This document shows, one piece after another, positions 1-12,700 of a stretch of 52,851 bases of DNA. The position numbers and the translations under genes were made by a program. Numbering within the stretch: position 1 is the first letter of the stretch; every line of letters starts with the position of its first letter. The DNA is from Klebsormidium nitens (Eukaryota; Streptophyta; Klebsormidiophyceae; Klebsormidiales; Klebsormidiaceae): NCBI GenBank assembly GCA_000708835.1, contig DF237420.1, forward strand, positions 20,811 to 73,661, in the 5' to 3' direction. A model generated the notes under the pieces. The model saw nothing but the letters and a program-made list of their open reading frames with translations. It did not search any database and had not been told where the DNA came from.

Positions 1-345
1 TATTTTTGGGGTGAGGAAAATTAGACCCTGCTTAACCCCCTGCTTAACCCTGTTGAGTTTACGTTAACCCCTGTTCGGTCGGCCTCTGGGGGTGTCTCTT
101 CGCGCGCTGCTGGCCCGGACTTCCGCCCCGGATTTGGGCCAGCGAGTGGAGCGTGTTTTTGGGGTGAGGAAACTCTGCTTGACCCCCTTCTTAACCATCT
201 TACTTCACGTGAAACCCTGTTCGGTTGGTCTCTGGGGAGGGCTCTTCGCGCGCTGTTGGAGTTGAAGTGGTAGATGTAGTGCCGTCTGGGCCTACAGCCT
301 GGAGTGTCGCCCCGGGTTTAGGTCAGCGAGTGGGTTAGAAAACCC
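1..345 (+). repeat. Donor-edge direct copies downstream of a MATE exon
   Basis: A unit with the order TTTTTGGGGTGAGGAAA, CTGCTTAACCCC, CTGTTCGGT, CTCTTCGCGCGCTG, then CAGCGAGTGG, occurs from about 1-152 and again from 153 to about 345, with a start of a third pass (CTGCTTAGTTCC near 345-360). The second copy, 99-163, can be read in MATE phase as LFARCWPGLPPRIWASEWSVFLG (split here only for description: ends IWASEWSVFLG), which fits the segment just before the LAIPSC helix of MATE proteins. It ends at a GTGAGG donor like the presumed working donor at 11. The third copy has lost the donor. By analogy with the other genes the first junction is the working one. Confidence 0.6.
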
Positions 346-3113
346 TGCTTAGTTCCCTGCTTAATTCCGCTGAACCCCCTGACATCATCCTAAAAACACA
401 ATCCCCAAACCGTGGGTGTCCTTCTCCTGGGCTCTCCCGCATATCAGAGTAAAGTGACGATGATTTGGGGGCGAGAGAGCCCTGCTGGATCTGACATCAT
501 CCACATCATCTTGATTGAAACAAGCAGTAAACCTGTGTCCCAGTTGAGAGCCTCAAGCTTGTGAGTGAACGGCCCTCGTATTTAGCGAGTCCAACCTGAG
601 AACTGAGAGATTCAAGCGGAAGATCTGCCTGTTGGGCTTTGGATGCGGTTTTAGGCGAGCGATTATTCTTCCGTTGGTGGGGATTCAAATGAAAACCATC
701 AGTAGAACCCCCAAGCCCTAATCCTAGACTCAGCCCCCCTGCATGTCTGTTCCAAGTACTTGTGACCTCCATTCTGTGGCACTTGCACAGGCCTACCGTT
801 TCCATGCAATAAGTTCACGTAAAAGACCACCTGGGCCTTAGGAGGAACAAAGCGATTGTGCTAATTAACTTGCATGGAGGTGCAGGAAAAGTGGCAAAAC
901 TCTCGACATGCTTCTCTCTCTCTGTGCAGCCTCGCCATTCCTAGTTGTTTCTCGCTGTGCCTCCAGTGGTGGGCGTACGAAACGGCGACCATCATGGCGG
1001 GCTGGCTTCCGGTAGGTCGCCTTGTACCCACTGGCAGACACCTCCGGATCCCCTCGAGTTCGACAAAGGGCTTTGTTGGAGTACTCCATCCTTGTCAAAC
1101 TCAACAGTACCGTTGTCTTCGAAACAGCCGCTCATTTCAGAACAGCTGATTGTCGGGCAGATTTGGTCATCTCCGGTGCAATCTTGTAAAGCTGAGATGT
1201 AATGCTTGCTCGCGTTGCTTGCTCGCGTTGCCCGAAATTCGTTAGCATCTCGTATCTATACACAAGGTTTCAATGAAAGCGATTTGAAGTTTTGAAGTCA
1301 CGGAAGCGGAGCTGGAAGCTAAGCCGAGAGCTGCTCGCTAAGTCAAATATCGTTCCGTAGCTGCGAACGAATATCGAAAAGCTAGAGTGCGGCTTTGACT
1401 TATCAAGACAGGTGGTGACGTTATAGTCTGCACAGACACACCAACGCGTAACAGCTTATCTGGGAGCTGGAGAGCAGCTTCACATCTTAAAAGCTACGCC
1501 AACGTTTAACAACGAAGTAAAGGTTGCAGCACATATGTGAAACAAAAGCAGAGACTGGCAGATTGAGCAATCAGCTTCAGTGAAATCGCCTCCTTTTCGA
1601 TCTGCCGCAGAAACCCGAGTACAACCTGTCGGCGCTCTCCATCTGCTTCAACATCAACGCGGCGCTCGCGGGGGTCAATTTCGCCACTGGTACCTCTTCG
1701 AGGTAGACCCCCCTTTCGGAATGTATTCCGTCTTGTGAAGCAGCTGATTGGGTTGAGATTCAAATCAAGGAGTTCGAACGAAACGGTCCGACTGAAATCT
1801 ATATATTACTGGGAAGATGGAAAAGTTTAGCTGGACAAGCAGAGGGTACAATGCGCAACAGTGGAGGTCAATTTAGACGTCTTGACCAGTGTGTGCTCAG
1901 CTCAAATTCCAACTTAGACTTATAAAATCGATGGACAATCAGTCGAACGAATGGGGCCGAAGTCCTAAGGACCCTTATGCCATCTGCTTTGAACGGCGTC
2001 GTTCGTTCTTAGACACCTTGGGTGCTGGTTGCCGCGCCATACATTAACCAGCTCTGAAGCGGGTCTGCTCTTTTAACATTGCAGAACCTACGTAGCCCAG
2101 TGGCCGACAAAGTACTGTTAGAGTGTCCACTCGTACCTGCCAAATATATAGTCTTCCATTCAACAGTCACTTTACTGGCCTAACCTTTGTTGGAACGGTT
2201 GTTTGTTTGTTTGTTTTTTTTGTTGGCTTCCTTCAACCAATCAAAACCAGGTGCGAAGGTCGCGAGGGGTCCGAGCGGTTTACTCAAGGGGTCCGCTGGT
2301 CTAGTGCGACGAAGTAGTACATCTCTTCTAGTCTTGCCATTAATCAAAGCGTTTCAGGAAATTTAATCAAAGGCCCCCGTGATGTCCGTTTGAGTTCTCT
2401 GGTATTCGAGCTCAATCACAAAAGGCCGACTGGAAACATTAGAATCGGGACTCGCCGTTTGTTACAGCGCTCAGAACGAGCTCAAATCACAACCTTCACT
2501 CGTCTTCCATTCCTCCGACCACTTTTTGACCCCGCTTCGGATCCTTGCTCTTTTCTAATGCAGCACGCGCATCGGAACGCTTATGGGCGCCAATCAGCCC
2601 CAGCTCGCGCGCGTAGCCTCGCGCGCTTTCATCTGGGTCGGGCTCGCGACCGGCCTCACCATCGGGGCCGTATACGCTATCTTCCGCGACCATCTCGTAT
2701 CCCTCTTCTCGGCCGAGCCGCACATCGTCCATTTGGGCGCGCAGCTCTTCGTCGTGTGCGCGTTTTACGCGATCGCAGACGGGCCCCAGAATGTGCTCCA
2801 GGGCATCCTGCGCGGGAGTGCGCGGCACAAGGTCGTCGCGCTCTGCGTGCTCGCGGTGGAATACCCTATCGGCATCCCGGCCGCGTATATGCTCGCGTTC
2901 TGGGCGAAGCTCGGCATACGCGGGCTGTGGATCGGGTCGCTTATATCGCTCTGCGTCCAGTTCGCGGTGCTATTCGTAATTTATCTGCGGACGGATTGGG
3001 AGGAGCAGGCCGCGCGCGCGCAGAGGCAGGTCGCGGCCGCAAAGGCGGTCATGAAGAAGGCGGCCGTGGGGCCCGCCGCGGAGTCGGACGCTTCGACGCC
3101 CTTGTTGCAGTAG
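1..3113 (+). CDS. MATE/DTX family efflux transporter, 3' portion (5' exons outside window)
   Basis: Multidrug and toxic compound extrusion carrier, a multi-pass membrane antiporter. Exons seen: 1-10 (tail of an exon that starts left of the window), 930-1011, 1611-1702 and 2564-3113 (stop TAG at 3111-3113). Phases join correctly (phase 2, 0, 2). Exon 930-1011 encodes LAIPSCFSLCLQWWAYE, the family's conserved 'lPS..m.clEWW.fE' segment. Exon 1611-1702 gives NLSALSICFN. The junction into 2564 gives SSSTRIGTLMGANQP, matching the conserved 'AASTRVGNELGAG' loop. The last exon carries further hydrophobic helices, a GxLRG-like segment (GILRGSARHK) and a charged, alanine-rich C-terminal tail ending STPLLQ. 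Acceptors: CAG at 927-929, 1608-1610 and 2561-2563; donors: GT at 11, 1012 and 1703. The substrate cannot be inferred. The intron 11-929 contains copies of the first donor region (see repeats). Confidence 0.88.
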
Positions 3114-4706
3114 CGCCTGCATGTCACAACCGTCATTTATCGGCTATCCCGCTGCCTTATAGAACGTTGACGTATTCGCTTGTGGACTTCGGACGTCGGC
3201 GCTCAGATTTTAGCAGAAGGCAACGGGTGTACTTGTATGTCTTTTCACGCACACTTACTGGGACGGACCGACACTGCACGGATATCATAGCACTGGCAAA
3301 GTAGCAGTCAGTCCAGCCAAAAATGAGAAACAACCCAAACTTTGATTTGTTGTGACGCATACGTAGCGACAGTAGACTGAAGTACGGTAGCCCAGCTATC
3401 TTCCATTCTTAAAAGGCTGCGTATTAGTGACCGTTTCCGCTTCTCTATACTATGCGGCTGCCCCGGCGCGGCTAAGGCAGCCCGGCTGCGATTGGACGGC
3501 TACCGTAGAGACCGACAATAAAATAAACTGCAGTACTGTGCCAACAATCTATATATAAGAACGTCTCGCCGTCATGATCCGGTCAATGATTCACGTGCTC
3601 ATGCCCAATGCCGGTTTGGCCAGCTCTTGACCGTTGCATTAAGCAACTATACATGAGTACGGTCTCCGACTTGCTAGAGCCTCGGAGCTATACAAGTTGC
3701 GTGCGCCCGGCGTATAGTCTATAAGTCTGATATGCATATGATCGAGCGATATCGTTAGTACGCGTTTTGCGTCGCCGGAGCGGCGGCTGAGCAGATTGAG
3801 CGGATGACGGCCATAGTAGTATATGTGTAATCTTGGTTTTATTCGGAGATGCATGACTCACAGTCACTCCCACCCGGCGTGGTTTACGTTACAATCTCGG
3901 ATGTCCTCAAAACTGGACGTTGCTATGTGTTATACAGGACTATATATGTTGTCGGCGGACAATAAATACGCTAATTGGAAACAAGTAAATCGGACGCGAA
4001 TTCACGGCCGTCTGAGTCGAGTATTTGCAAATGTATTTTCGAGTATTCGCAAATACTTCTAACAGGGGCCGCGCGCGATCTGCATCATTGAAACCGTTGC
4101 CGGGAGCAGCGAAGGATGTGATTTTGATTGACCAGTGCTAATGCATGAGCCTTCTAGGATTCTATCCTTCGTAAACGTCAGGTTTAAGTAACCATTCGTT
4201 GCGACCTGCACAACCTACGAGTCATCGTACAGTTCTGGCTTCAATGCTGCATGGACAGAAACTAGTTAGTACCGGCGTGGATGACTATTGCTTCCGAAAG
4301 CTCCTCGGAAACGTCACGCTTGCACGCCGGAGTCGTTGGAAAGAGCCCCGGGCCTAGCAAAGCCTAAAATTCCGGCCGAGTCTCAAAGGCAAACATTCGT
4401 GCCACGGTGCCTGTCAGGTCAGCTTTACCTGTTGTTACGTCATCCCGACGTTTTTCCTACCTCGAATCCTACTTTTGCGAACGGAGTGCATTCCACGTAC
4501 GTCGATGCTTATTAAGGGTAGTTTCTGTCAAGTGCGTAAGCAGTTTCCTTTTGGAGAACCAAAACAGGAGCCGGATCGAACGTTTTCCATCAGTTTCTTG
4601 TAGCGGACGTTTCCGTTTTCAAGGCAATCAACACGTCACTATCATCGTGCGCCGCGCCGACTACCACAAATACAAAACGCACTTATTTTTCACAGTCGCG
4701 TCGAAA
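3114..4706. other. Convergent intergenic region, no gene seen
   Basis: Lies between the stop of the MATE gene (+) and the stop of the bestrophin-like gene (-). I see no ORF with family similarity or consistent splice structure. It includes an AATAAA-like run (3518-3528), possibly usable as a polyadenylation signal for the MATE gene but about 400 bp from the stop, and an isolated TATATAAG at about 3551-3558 with no coding sequence after it. Confidence 0.5.
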
Positions 4707-7700
4707 CTATGCTGACTCCACAGAGTATTTGAACTTTTCGATGTGGCCCATGGCGCAGTCGGTGAAAAACCAGTCCCAGATGAGGACGCTGTCCAAGACG
4801 GGGATGTCCGTTTCGTCACAGCCAAAAGGGTCCGCGAGCGCATTGGACAGCTCGCGAATGCCCAGCGTGCAGAGGACGGTCAGAAGCATCGGAAATATGG
4901 ACCAGTAACCGGAGGAGAACACCTGAGAGCGGCACAGGGCGACAGTTATTAGATTGGCCCAGTGACCCCTTCAATAGACATTAAGGTCTGCTCAAACAGT
5001 TCGCGGATGCCCAGCAAGATCAGAATATTTGAGTAGGTGTTTTACGAGAAATGAAGCAGTAACCGGCCGGAGGAAAATTTTCGAGAGCGGACACAGGAAA
5101 GTTTTCAGTATGCAGAGCCTGGCTGAGTAAACGGTTGAGGAGCTGCCGACGCCGTTCGTTTGAACTACTTTGAAGCGTGGGAGTGGGCGGTTAAAATCAT
5201 CGATAAGATGGATCAATACCGGAGGAAATCAATTTTGCGCCGAGGAATGGAGGACTTACTGATGGGCTTCCACGCCCAGAGCCCAATTGAAATTCCACCG
5301 GCCCCGCAGAGACTCTCTCAAGTGCCGCAAAGCATGCATGCTTAGAAGTTTGGAAAAGTTTCGGAATACTGATGACGTTAGCGGGAAGAAGCCCCTGGGG
5401 GATGGGGACGTAGGGGAGCATCCGCTTTTGAAAATGCTATCGGGATCGACTGAATCCAATCGCGTCTGGGAGCGTGATATTCACAAACGGAAGACCAGAT
5501 GTCACGGGATTTTCGCAAGCATGCTGCAGGAAGGATGAACTGATGATTACGAAGTAAACCCTATGAGCAAAGTAAACTCGGATCAGGGTCTTCAATACAA
5601 ACGCGCTAAAGCTTTCAACGGTGACTGAAATAGTGGCGAATCTTTGAAGCATGGTTAAATGAAATAGGGAGTATAGTTGGCCGAGTAACATCCTAGCTAG
5701 GAAAACTCATTGGGAGAGCCATCATGTGGGCTCACCTGAGTGTAAGCCAGTATCAATAGGTATCCGATCGCCATGACGTTCAAAAGGTGGTGAAACGCAA
5801 AGGGTACCTGCATCAATGGTTCAGGCGCGTGTTCAGTCTCAGTCTGCTCTAACTGCTGTGGAACAACCAGATGCAGCGACTTTTAATCCCTCCATTTTAC
5901 TTGTTCAGATTTCTTGAATGAGAGGACCTGAAAGGCATAGCAAGAATCAAGAAACGGAAGCGTCTGTCTTTCAAGAAAAGCCCCAAAACAGGCCTGGTGC
6001 GTGACTGGTCGCGCAAAGGTGTCAGTATTGGAACTCAATGATGCACCGTTTGTATGTGGTGAACAAGTGTTCTTCAACTGCCAGCTATGGTTACGGGGCG
6101 ATTTCTTCAAACTGAAGGAAACCTTGGGCCAAACCGGAGCCCAAGAGAAGAAAAAAAGAGAATCGTGGCGCGAAAAGTGCATGGTAAAAAGTCTTGCATC
6201 TCATTGACGTGAAAGCTTAGCTTAGGTTATCCCGTTGCTAAGCAGACGAGCCCGAAATGTTCAACATGGATCTCTCGAAAGAAGCATAATAACCATTTTC
6301 CGCTTTTTTCCGCTCATTTCATAGAACCCTCACAGGTGCGTCTCGGCAATATGGCTACAAGTACTTTGTTTGAGCGTGACTGATCGACTCTGAAAGTCTG
6401 TAACCTCTTTTCACCAAAGGTTTGAAAAACTGCAACATGACATTGCTTTTGAGCCCAGGAGCGGTTTCCTTCGTACGATCGGGTCAGCGAATGATTGGCA
6501 CTTGACAACATTGCAAAAACGGTACGTACCGGCGTGGCGGCGTATTCGTAGAGAGTGCTGAACCCGTTGAAAAGGCGCAGGAAGGCGCCGGCAAGCGTGT
6601 CGTGGGTTCGCTCGGTGATATGCCCCGCCCGGAATTCCTGGAAGATCAGGTACATCGTCCACTTGACGACCTGCCCCGGAGAGACAACCGGGCGTTTAGG
6701 AGAGTGCTTCTTTCAACTGCCGTGGGGAATAAGGACAAAAGAAAAGAAAAATAAGCAGAAAAAGAGTGATCCTCCCGGTGATATGCCCCGCTCGGAATTC
6801 CTGGAAGATCAGGTACATCGTCCACTTTGACGACCTGGCCGGGGAGACAATACATGAGCGGTAGCTGCCTACATTCTTTTCTCCGCTTCTGATGATGCTG
6901 GGTTGTGGCTGATCTCAGGAACGTGGGACCTTTAAGATTTACTGGCGGTGGAATTCTTAGGCCAGAGCGATGCATATTCCCTGATACTGCATGTTGCTCT
7001 CAGAATCGACGCAAGATGAAGAGCATGAAGAAAGTGCGATATATCCAAATCGAACATTGGGCTCATCATCTATAAAGAACTTTAAGAGAAAAATTCAAGC
7101 ACTTGCCCCTCATAGGGCATCCGCCGGCGCCTCTCATCTTTGCGCTTCACGCTTCGCGCTTTTGCAATCCAGCTCAAGCCAGCCAGACAGCCACTCAGTT
7201 ATCATTACCGATAACAGGTTCTGGATCTCTCAGTGAAACGTTTCCATTGAATGTTTCGTCAACAGGTGCAGAACGCCCTTCTTCGTCTTCTGCAGTCTGA
7301 TTGTCGACTCACCGAGAACACGGGCTTCACCCCTTCCGGCAGTGCAAGGATTAAGGCCTCCTCCTCTAACGTCAGCAGCTGCCTGTCGTGCACTCTCTTG
7401 AGCGCCCACACGTGGAGGTCGTTCTTCTTGTAGTGGGGCAGCCAGGCGAAGCCGAGGTAGCAGCAGGCGATGCAGTAATTCAGCAGCTTTTGGCGGACGA
7501 TGGACGCGCCTGCAGATATTAAGGAAAGGTGTAATCGTGTTTCCTGCGCTCTTGATTCTTTGATTCTACCGGGCTTCTCCTCTAGGGCTTCTCCTCTAAA
7601 GATGGACTTGTGTACTAAACTGAATACGTCCTTCTCCGTCCATGCGGATCAGGGGACAGAGGTCTGCTTACTCTACTCTCTTTGCGATTTGCAGTCTTCG

Positions 7701-9782
7701 TCTGCCTGTGTAAGGTCTTTTCCGGTTTTCGAGCTAGCTGGCAGGCACTCTCGTGATGTGCCGAGCCTTGCCAGTGCTTAGTCTGTCAAAAGTGAGGTGA
7801 AATAAATCCAACTCGTCGCACTTTTAAAGCGGCAAGAGCTGGGAGCAAGGCTGGGCACACGCGGGACTCGGACTTGCAGAACGGCAAGAGGACGTACTGC
7901 CTGAAAAGCAGAGATTTGTACCCACCCCTGTTTGTTGCTTACCGTATTGTGCTTGATTGGTGACGTTCTGCCCCAGCACCAGGAGTCGATGGTGACGTCA
8001 TCTAGAAAAACGGTCCGTTTCGGACGAGAATCGGACTTACCCGGGAAGCGGTCGTCGTCGAAGCGCGTCCGCAGGTCCGTCGTGAACTGCCACGCGGCCT
8101 TGGCTACCAGGTTGCACGCGTCGTACTGCACAAAGAACCTGTCGGGCAAACCGGTGATTAGTGATCTAGCAACGTTTCTCTGCTATAAATCCCGCTCAAC
8201 TGTGAGATTGCACTAGCAGTGAACGTGGAAATGGGCCCTGAACGTCCGTATCTTGTGATGAACCGGCCTCAAAGATCGAGAAGCTTTGCTGAGTGTTTGC
8301 GAAGTCGTGCTCTTCGAACGGATTTCAAAACCTTCCGCTCGTTTGCTTCCGCACCAAATGTGTAGCTGGATCGACGTCAGATGCAGATTTTGGACGGGAT
8401 CCGACAACGGAAGTCATTTTTTCACCCACGGCCTCCCGCTCCAAGAAGAACAAGGTTAAGCTGCGTTTTATCCCTGGGCACCGTTCTTTGAGAGACTTGG
8501 CGAGCAGTTGTGCAGATGTATCGGCATACTAGTTTCATCAGCAGAAGGCTGCGTTGCAGGCGTCGCAAAAGGTCCTTGTCCGACTAGGTTGTTTTTCGCA
8601 GCCTTGATTTGTTTTGGCACTTGGATAATCCGTCTTGTTGCCAGGACCGGTGCAGACGGCGATACGAGCGGGCTTGAGAACCCTGCGCACGTCGCCTAGC
8701 TTCTCCTCACCTGGCGTAACTCTGCGTCGTTTGGAACACGAGAACGAACGACACCAGCGTTCCCAGGAAGCCGGCATATGTGCTGGACCGCAGAAACGGC
8801 CAAGGCGTGTTGCCAGGTGTCGTGTCGATGCGGATCTTGTTGTGGTCGGTCTGGTAGTAGCAGATGAGGAGCAACACGTGGACGGATATGATTAGCCAGA
8901 AGCTGGAGCTGAGGAGAGCCATCTTGGCGGCGGTGCCCGTGAGCCGGAAGAGCAGCCGGATCGGGTGATTGGCGTCGTATATATACGTGCCCTGCGGAAT
9001 CTGCAGGGGGAGGGAATATGCGACTTTTACTTCAAAACGTTTTCAGTGCTATCTACCCGGCTTTGGCGGCCAACGCTGCCGCATTGGCTGGCTGCATGGT
9101 TTTTTTATGCAATACTAAAAGCTGAAGACGGAATGACTTGCGGACTTTGTTGCTTTCGCTTCCGTTTGTTCTTCAAGCTGCTCCGTTCTCGTGAGCTGTG
9201 TTCTTCATGAAGCGCGAAGACCTCCGAGTCATGCTATCTTGGGAAGTGCCTCAAAGATCAGCAAGCGACTGGCTTTTACTAGTCACTTGTTATTCCAGTG
9301 ATACAGCATAAGGATGTCTGCCAGCTCGACTCGAACAGGACTCAGGTTTTGAGCCCGTCTCACTTCGTCATGAAGCGTTCTTACATTATCACGCAAATAT
9401 CTGAAAACACCCAACTGACTTAGAAGCCATCCAAGAAACAACCTTCCTGACCGTAAGCAGGTCGAGAACTGGACGGCCGAGAAACGAGCTCCTCGAAAAG
9501 TCGCAACAGGCCCATTTCGAAACCTGCCAAACCAAGTTTCTGTGAGCTTCTCATTTCAAGACTTCTTCTTACCAGTCCTGCTTTCTTCAAACCCTTCAGG
9601 GGCGCCAACAGGGGGCTGTCGGGGTTGGCCGGTGCAAAGAGATTTGTCCCGTCCACCATACTGTAGTCAATCAGGCCCTCGTGTTTCTTGGCTTGTGCGC
9701 CCAGTGACACCTTTGTCGGCATCGGAATAACCGTTTCCTTTTCAGCTGCGGTACCCTCTGGAGGCGCTGATTTCGAAGCCAT
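4707..9782 (-). CDS. Bestrophin-like (UPF0187) anion channel
   Basis: Predicted multi-pass membrane channel of the bestrophin superfamily, 407 residues, from seven exons on the minus strand: 9782-9573, 9000-8711, 8138-8041, 7509-7313, 6670-6530, 5807-5736, 4922-4707 (1224 nt, phases 0,2,1,0,0,0). Start ATG at 9782; the upstream in-frame extension has only GTG. Residues 1-70 are hydrophilic. Two hydrophobic helices lie near 91-110 and 147-162, the second leading to FQTTQSYARFF, like the bestrophin 'vFrtn.SY.Rfwe'. Further helices are in the exon 5807-5736 product (PFAFHHLLNVMAIGYLLIL) and at the start of the last exon. Residues about 367-377 read DPFGCDETDIP, matching the family's conserved NPFG.D..D loop, followed by a short tail ending KYSVESA. 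Plant relatives act in thylakoid and other membranes; I see no clear transit peptide, so location is open. Introns carry partial copies of exons 5 and 7. Confidence 0.8.
5001..5240 (-). repeat. Two degenerate acceptor-edge copies of bestrophin exon 7
   Basis: On the minus strand, upstream of the working exon 7 (starts 4922), 5001-5095 repeats the end of the intron and the first part of the exon. Shared landmarks with 4860-4935 are GATGCCCAGC/AATGCCCAGC, CAGTAACCGG, GGAGGA and GAGAGCGG(A)CACAGG in the same order. A weaker second copy, about 5203-5232, has GATCAATACCGGAGGAAAT against GACCAGTAACCGGAGGAGA. Steps are about 163 and 145 bp. Neither copy preserves an open frame. Confidence 0.7.
6776..6850 (-). 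repeat. Acceptor-edge copy of bestrophin exon 5, frameshifted
   Basis: 6776-6850 is a near-identical direct copy of 6613-6687, which contains the CAG acceptor at 6671-6673 and the first about 58 bp of exon 5 (VVKWTMYLIFQEFRAGHIT). The offset is 163-164 bp. The copy has one extra A in the codon run GTCGTCAA(A)GTGG, which shifts the frame, and diverges after the GGGCATATCACCG landmark. It lies upstream of the working exon in transcript direction and keeps an AG acceptor. Confidence 0.9.
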
Positions 9783-12700
9783 CTCTGGAATGCTTATAAC
9801 GTACGTCACTCAGAACACTGCAGAAATGGAATCCAGAGAGTTATCATAAGACTCTGAGAAGGGTCTGGCGGCCATCAATAGTTTAATTAGCGTGATGTCC
9901 TGTTTGGCTTGTCTTGAGCATCTCTAAAAGATGCAGAGTCTACTGTGGAACCGATGATCCTTCATTCTTCACAATGAAGGATTGTGGGTCAACGTACGCA
10001 GCATGGTAAGGAGCTGCTGAATGTTCCAGAAAAGATTCACGGCATCAGATGGCAATGGGTATTGATGGCCTGTGTTGAGGTGCAGCTGAATGCACCTTGA
10101 CAAGCGCTCCATGAGAAATATACCAAACACCACTCGAGGCAAAGACAATACAAATGGCACATGGAAAAAAAAATCTACATTCGCGGGTTCAATGCACATT
10201 CTGAACTTTTTGTGTGGCGTTAGAGAACGAATGTTGTCCTCCGGTGCACAGTTCAAGCTGGTTCTGCAGCCTGCCAGCTATGCTTGATTCCTGAGCCATG
10301 AAAGGGTCACCTTTCTTCACGAACTTACAGGATAGGCCTAGTGAAAGCCCAATAGGTGACAGCCCAATGTGACAAAACAGCATCTGAGGTCTGGCTGCTT
10401 ACAAGTGGTTCGCTCTCCTGTATATTTTCAGCCTACATGAACAACATGTCGATCCATGGTGCTTCCAAAGGAATAGACAGTTTGATATTGCTTGAGCTTT
10501 CAAGGACACAAGTTCTTCAGCATCATATGTAATCAGGTAGATTGATTGAATCGTACTGTACTTGATTTTGATATCTCCAGATGTTTCTTCTTGTCAAGGA
10601 AGGCGTACAGCCTGGCTGTTATTGTCAAATCATTGGCTAAGACTTTACATTGTGTGCTGCTAGATTTGACCTTAAGAGTGCAAAACTATGTTTGCCACCT
10701 TTCTTCAATCGGTGAGCCAGCGTTCAGGATGCTAGTATCACATACACATTAGCGCTCAAAGACATTCTCACATTGCCAAACTTGTTGCCCTGCACTCACC
10801 TCGAAATTGCCAGTGGAGAGTTCCGGCGCTGACGCCAACGCCTACAAGACAAGAGACCTCTACCTGAAACCGAGTGACAAGTGACAAGGGGTCGAAGGCT
10901 GCACGCAGCTGAGCTAGATCCTGTAGGTTGTAATTGGAATTATAGTTGTGCTTCAAACGACAATTTTGATAAATATACGACAAGTGATATGGGCGGACCC
11001 TCACAGCAACCCTCAAAGGTAGACTAAGTATTCATTGTTTTGAAGTTGTTTTGGACGTACAGCTCAGAGGACTAGGTCTGCTGTTTTGAACAGTTCAGAG
11101 TGTCTGACTCGTGGCTATTGATCATGAATCGGACCAGTCTCAATGCTAGCTTGGACTGAGCAGCATCATATATGGGAAGGATGACATTGACACAGACGAT
11201 CAAAAGACCAAGTGACTCCGCAAGCGCGGTGGTATGTGTGTGAAAAAGCCGGCTCAGCTGCTTCGAGCTGCTCCAAAATTCCATTCAAGTGCATGACTTT
11301 GAAAGCTCAGCAGGGCCAATTTATAAGCGGCAGGCGACCGTGAGCTAGCAGGGCACATCTAGGATCTTTGTCGCCGGGGGTTAGCTCGATGCTAACTCTA
11401 AAAGCTAAGTCACCGTAGCCGCCGCTCAATATCAAGCTCCCTGGCCGTCACCGCAATGCTCTGCTGCTGCTGCGTGCATCCGTATTAGGAATGACGTGGG
11501 GGGGCACTCCTCCGTACGGTAAAGTACCCCGGCAAGAGTCGCAATTGAATTAAAGTCGAATGCGGCGGAGCGTACGCCATATACCGTACGGCATCCATGA
11601 TAAGCTATGGACGCTCGCCCCTTGGTCCCGGAACGGTACCTAGCTGCGTCCGTACCAAGGCATGGTGTCAAAACACCTTTGTAGCGGTGCACTGAACTCC
11701 GGTTTTTCGAAGTTTTGAGGGGTGCATGGAAGCCGGTTTTGAGTAAAGCCCGAATTTGTCCGAGTGGGTATGGAAGCCGGTTCTGCTTTGCGCTCACCAA
11801 CTTCACTTTTGGGGCGGGGTTATGGAAGTTCGTTCAAGGCGTTGAAGTTTTTAGAGGGGGGCTATTACAAGAAGAGCGACGTTTCTGGGGTCGTTTTCTC
11901 CGGCAACGTAGACCCCCAACAAGAATCCTGTGTCTACGGCCCGTCAACGAAAACCAGAAATTCTTAGATCTACGAGGTTCTTTGAAGGTTTTAGGGCTAT
12001 ACGTATGTGTCTAGTTCTTGAAGACACCTGGTTCTAACCTGAGTTACAGTAAAACCTAAAGCGTTTTGCAAGCCAGATCAAAGGTGAGGGGGGGAAAGCG
12101 GTCAGTACAAATATTGTACTACTAGGGGTCAAAACATCGACTACAGAGGCCCCCCCCCTGGAGGTCGGTTTTAGATGCTCATGGGCCTTCAGTTGGACCC
12201 CCTGGAAGCCGGTTTTTAAACCGGAGTTCAGTGCACCACTGCAAAAGTGTATTGACACGATGCCCAAGTCCGTACCCAACGCGGGTACATTACATGACAC
12301 GTCATGCGATCGCAAGTCCGACCACGCTGAGTCTTGAGTCTTGACTCGGACCGACCGCTTCGCAAGGGCTACTAGTAGCTGTCGCAGTGTCGAAGCAGTG
12401 TAAGACTAGTAACTACCTTACGTTTAGTACAGTCTACGTACAGTCCCGACTTAATGCACGTTTATCGGCTCATCATTTGCCGGTCGATCAAATTACGAGG
12501 GCATGAATTGCGTCCGGAAACGGGCCGGAAACTTAGCTAAACGGTACGGTATCTCATCAACCATGCAGAGGCTCGGCCAATCACAGTACTCGGGGACTCC
12601 TGAGCACCCAGAACACAGGTGTCACAAATCACTGCCCAGTGCGGAGTGCTCACTACTCAGCTGGAATCATTTGCGGCGCCATTCGTGTGCCGGTATTTTA

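Noticed and set aside
2390-3304. 304-residue Arg-rich open frame on the plus strand
   Set aside because: It is the shifted frame of the MATE last exon, whose correct frame matches the family and joins upstream exons in phase.
3546-3562. TATATAAG promoter-like motif
   Set aside because: No coding sequence follows on either strand within a credible distance, and both neighbouring genes end here.
11715-12014. 99-residue open frame on the plus strand
   Set aside because: It lies inside the foldback element and has no similarity to a transposase or other known protein.
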